Origin: Coprinus comatus
Taxonomy: Eukaryota > Basidiomycota > Agaricomycetes > Agaricales > Agaricaceae
NCBI GenBank assembly: GCA_034638255.1
Contig: JAWPGT010000028.1
Coordinates: 277,031 to 341,030, forward strand
DNA length: 64,000 nucleotides
Direction: 5' to 3'
The notes under the pieces: model-generated
What the model saw: only the letters and a program-made list of their open reading frames with translations
What the model was told of the DNA's origin: nothing
Database searches by the model: none
Position numbers and translations under genes: made by a program
Shown: in pieces, positions 61,036-64,000 of the stretch
Numbering within the stretch: the first letter of the stretch is position 1
Layout: the number at the start of each line of letters is the position of its first letter

Positions 61036-61502
61036 CTTTGGTTATCAATCATCTTACCTAATCCAGCCAATGGTATTGATTTATTATACCAAAGGACTTT
61101 GTCTAAGACAACTAAATCTAGGAACGTGTGAACTACTTATGTAATCTACACCTAATTAATACTCAGTACTATTTATAACTAATTTAAAGGGGAGTTTGAC
61201 ATATTGGTCGGAGATGGAATCTGACTACAAAATAAATAATAAAAGGATGACTAATACTTTTATTATATACAATATATTACCTAAGCCAAAACCACGATCA
61301 ACCGTGGGAAACATTACATGACATAAGCTGTTATACTGTATGCAAATTCAAATTAGTTATCTTTTCAACTTGACATGAAAAGGCGGGTACTTACAATAGA
61401 AAGTTAGTCACGTGATGGGACCTGTCAGGTGACCTAATAGTATTGTCCCTTGTACTTCTATAGTGGTATATTCAGAATTATTATTGATTTTAGCCAGTTT
61501 AA

Positions 61503-61562
61503 TATATACTACTGTTAATTCAGTGTATACTACTGTTAATTCAGTATATACTACTGTTAGCA
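61503..61562. repeat. 21-bp tandem repeat, about three copies
   Basis: TATACTACTGTTAATTCAG recurs at 61505, 61526 and 61547 with a 21-bp period. It abuts the 13-bp minisatellite. Confidence 0.85.
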
Positions 61563-61564
61563 GT

Positions 61565-61733
61565 TATATGTCACAGCTATACGTCACAGTTATACGTCGC
61601 AGCTATACGTCGCAGCAATACGTCGCAGCAATACGTCGCAGTTATACGTCGCAGTTATACGTCGCAGCAATACGTCACAGTTATACATCGCAGCTATACG
61701 TCGCAGCGATATGTCGCAGCAATACGTCGCAGA
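61565..61733. repeat. 13-bp minisatellite, 13 copies
   Basis: Thirteen tandem units of consensus WATACGTCGCAGY, exact 13-bp period, with point variants (ATGTCACAG, ATACATCGCAG). The open frames crossing it (61463-61876 plus, 61590-61871 minus) are products of the repeat, since 3 x 13 bp gives a 13-residue peptide period. They are not taken as genes. Confidence 0.93.
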
Positions 61734-61899
61734 CTGTGCTGACCCTAACATCATCTGTTGGCTGGACTGTTGGTGGGATTTGGTTCTCCTTATCTGACTG
61801 TTGTGTTGGAGTTGGATCTTTGTTGTGCAAACATGTGTCAAGTCAGGGGGTGCAAATGGTGTTTGGACCACAATGACTGAGCATATCTGAGACCATGAT

Positions 61900-62640
61900 T
61901 TTCTTTCTTTTCTGCTTATTAAACTTCTTTAAAGCTAAGTTGACCTTTATATGATAATATGTGTTTTATTTCTTATCAGACTGTCTTGTTCTTCATGACT
62001 TATAATGAGAGAGTAGATACCATGTAAACCTCAGTATTTGCTGGTCTTTGTGATACTGAGGTTAGTTACCATTAAACTCTTTCCTTTGTTCTTATAACTC
62101 ATTTCTACTTATAGTTACTTCATTTGTATTCTTATCAGGTATTGTGTTGTAAACTTGCCTATACCTCCATTTTGGTATAGACAATGTTACAATGGACCTC
62201 TTCAAGGTGCTCGTAGGAAGAGAACGTCTACTCAGACTGAGACTACTTTCAGGGGACAACCTCCACAGTACTCAGACTGTAGATCACAGGTGTTCCTTAC
62301 TAGTAAGCCGTTCGTGCAAGAGTTAGAGCTGACTCCGGTTCTAGGTATCAAGTTGAGGGCGATGAATGAGATAGAGAACAAACAAGAGAGTATTAAGCTG
62401 AAGCTTAATCTCTGTCACTGTCCATGTATTTATACAACTATGAGTACAGGTTGTAGGCTATGCTTGATACATGTGAGACAGGAGAGTGAAACTATCTACA
62501 GCTGAAACAGTGAGTGAAATGACAAGTGGAAGTCCGTAGAAAGTACTAGTCTGAGGCTATACAAAACATTAGTCCAAGGCTATGTAAAACAGATAGAAGA
62601 GAAAGTACACTATTGTCCATCATTAGTTCTAATGATTAGT
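61900..62640 (+). other. Subtelomeric element body with weak coding signal
   Basis: The frame 62155-62505 begins YNGPLQGARRKRTSTQTETT after a plausible intron and is polar throughout, with no recognised domain. It may belong to the same element as the zinc-knuckle ORF downstream. Confidence 0.3.
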
Positions 62641-62651
62641 TGTGATAAATA

Positions 62652-63329
62652 TGAAACCGTAACAGTCACTGCTTCCAGTGTGAATCAAAGGATCATCTTT
62701 TTAAAGATTGTCCTGAAAGGACTAATAAGTGTCCACCCATTAATCTGAGGACTATGGGAATTGGCGGACCAGTGGAGACCAAACTAGCGGCAATGAGTGA
62801 AGGAAATCACCTTGGTTTATTTGCTATGGGACCATTGGACGGAAGTTGTAATGAGGAACTGGATGATTGGGTTATTGGTAATCCAGATGAGTTCACCAAG
62901 ATGACTGAACGCAAAGCTGAGTTCCATGATATCCTCAGAAGTAGCTTGCATCGTGAAATGATGCTAAAGCTTGGAAACGCGATCCCTCTTCCAATGGATT
63001 ACCTCAGTGATAATGCATTCCACTCACCATATGATGTTAATCGGTTTATGGTACATGATCTTGAATGTGTAAAAGGAGGAGATTGTCATCTAGGTCATCT
63101 TGTCCTCTCTGATCAGCACTCGACAGATGAGCATGAAATTTCTTACAACGATCTACTCAACTCCAGTTTTGACATTGTTGAATGGTTGATTCAGCATAAA
63201 CTAGAGATCCTTGATGAGCTTGAGTTTGTACCAATATCACTTCGCTACAAGGAGTCTGGTCATGCGTTAACTCTTATTACACTTAATACAGTTTTGTTAA
63301 CTTTTCAGCTTACAAATTTGAGGACTTGA
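62652..63329 (+). CDS. CCHC zinc-knuckle (Gag-like) ORF in subtelomere
   Basis: The frame opens after a stop at 62652-62654. It reads a retroviral-type zinc knuckle CFQCESKDHLFKDC (Cx2Cx4Hx4C, 62670-62711), then PERTNKCPPINLRTMG. About 190 acidic residues without a known domain follow, ending at TGA 63327-63329. The longest ATG-initiated form starts at 62754 and would exclude the knuckle, so an upstream exon or a decayed Gag polyprotein is likely. Knuckles of this type bind nucleic acid, mainly in LTR-retrotransposon Gag. No protease, reverse transcriptase or integrase motif lies in the remaining 670 bases, nor are LTRs visible, so the element is partial. It lies about 560 bp from the telomere array. 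Confidence 0.55.
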
Positions 63330-63890
63330 GCTGTTTATGACACTTACATTATTTCTGATCTTTTTATTTAATATATTTTTCGAAAGTAATGTATTCCATC
63401 ATTACAAACAATGGTCATGGTTTCAGAAAAAACAGGTGATAGAACAGTTTTATTTTAATATACATGACTTTCTCAATTGCTGTTTTCCCAACGTGAACAA
63501 CATCAGCAAAACGTGCATCTCCTTGGCCAAGCTTAAACCTCCTTAAACCTCCTTGAAAACATTTCCAAGGATGACCAAGGATATATCAAGAATGTAAAAG
63601 AATTTTTATTTTCTCCTTGGAATTACTTAGTCATGCTTGAGAAGTCGATTCCAAGCTATTCTAAGCAGGGGGTCCTGGTTAGTCACACTTAATTCTACTT
63701 AGTTTTACCTTATATCTACTTGTACTGCCTTTGAAAATACTTTCTCAAGCTTATAAATCAGGTATATCAGAAATATATATATATATATAAAAAGCGAAAT
63801 TTCAAGGACTCCTAGAGTGTCTCAAATGCATGTAAATGTATATCAACTGAATTATATTATCAGAAGGGAGACAGTAATGTACAAAAATAC
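63330..63890. other. Subtelomeric AT-rich junction
   Basis: No gene. Short direct words (TTAAACCTCC twice near 63530-63555, CCAAGGAT twice near 63565-63580) and an (AT)n run at about 63773-63789 are present. Confidence 0.6.
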
Positions 63891-64000
63891 GGGGGTTAGG
63901 GGGGTTAGGGGTTAGGGGTTAGGGGGGTTAGGGGGTTAGGGGGTTAGGGGGGTTAGGGGGGTTAGGGGGGGGTTAGGGGGGTTAGGGGGTTAGGGGGTTA
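63891..64000 (+). repeat. Telomere, variable TTAG(4-8) array
   Basis: The array consists of TTA separated by G runs of 6, 4, 4, 6, 5, 5, 6, 6, 8, 6, 5 and 5, after an initial G5. The G-rich strand reads 5'->3' toward the right edge, as expected for the right-hand end of a chromosome. Unit length varies from 7 to 11 bases, so this is not the plain TTAGGG repeat of most basidiomycetes. Confidence 0.95.

Noticed and set aside
61463..61876. 137-codon plus ORF and 93-codon minus ORF
   Set aside because: Both are generated by the 13-bp minisatellite; the 13-residue peptide period follows from 3 x 13 bp.
1..64000. CRISPR array, prophage or bacterial-type defence system
   Set aside because: The DNA is intron-rich eukaryotic nuclear sequence; no spaced direct-repeat array or such gene was seen.

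Overview
This is nuclear DNA from a filamentous basidiomycete, most likely an agaricomycete. The genes carry many short introns of about 50-70 nt (GT-AG, one GC-AG). They include fungal cell-wall and lignocellulose enzymes: two CE4 chitin deacetylases, a GH6 cellobiohydrolase and a GMC oxidoreductase. Basidiomycete-type families are also present, namely two secreted 'macrophage activating glycoprotein'-like proteins and a DUF6533-type 7TM protein. The right edge is a true chromosome end: the last 110 bases are a G-rich TTAG(n) array running 5'->3' off the window. The window therefore covers one chromosome-arm tip.

Layout. 1-500: decayed, M20-peptidase-like remnant. 1.7-8.9 kb: two CE4 deacetylase genes in opposite orientation, with a Bem46/ABHD13 hydrolase and a 902-bp inverted-repeat transposon between them. 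10.3-15.9 kb: a conserved unknown gene and mitochondrial Lon protease, both on minus. 15.9-23.1 kb: a 7-kb gene desert with two diverged copies of an unknown repeat, one split by an 811-bp Mutator-like element with a 9-bp target duplication. 23.1-25.3 kb: GMC oxidoreductase. 25.3-31.4 kb: gene-poor, with one frameshifted orphan gene between ~235-bp direct repeats. 31.4-35.4 kb: Gpr1/Fun34/YaaH acetate transporter and two unrelated small membrane-protein genes. 37.5-44.6 kb: MAG-like protein copy 1, Psd2 phosphatidylserine decarboxylase, GH6 enzyme. 48.5-51.9 kb: MAG-like copy 2 and a single-pass Ser/Thr-rich membrane protein. 53.4-54.8 kb: DUF6533-like 7TM gene. 57.7-59.8 kb: EH-domain, proline-rich protein. 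60-64 kb: subtelomere with minisatellites, a CCHC zinc-knuckle ORF and the telomere.

How the genes fit together. No operon-like system or obvious biosynthetic cluster is present. Secreted carbohydrate- and wall-active proteins (CE4 x2, GH6, GMC, MAG x2) alternate with housekeeping genes (Lon, Psd2, Bem46, EH protein). The most notable cross-cutting observation is that five genes each need a single-base correction to keep the family reading frame. That points either to uncorrected assembly indels or to parallel decay in a subtelomeric arm.
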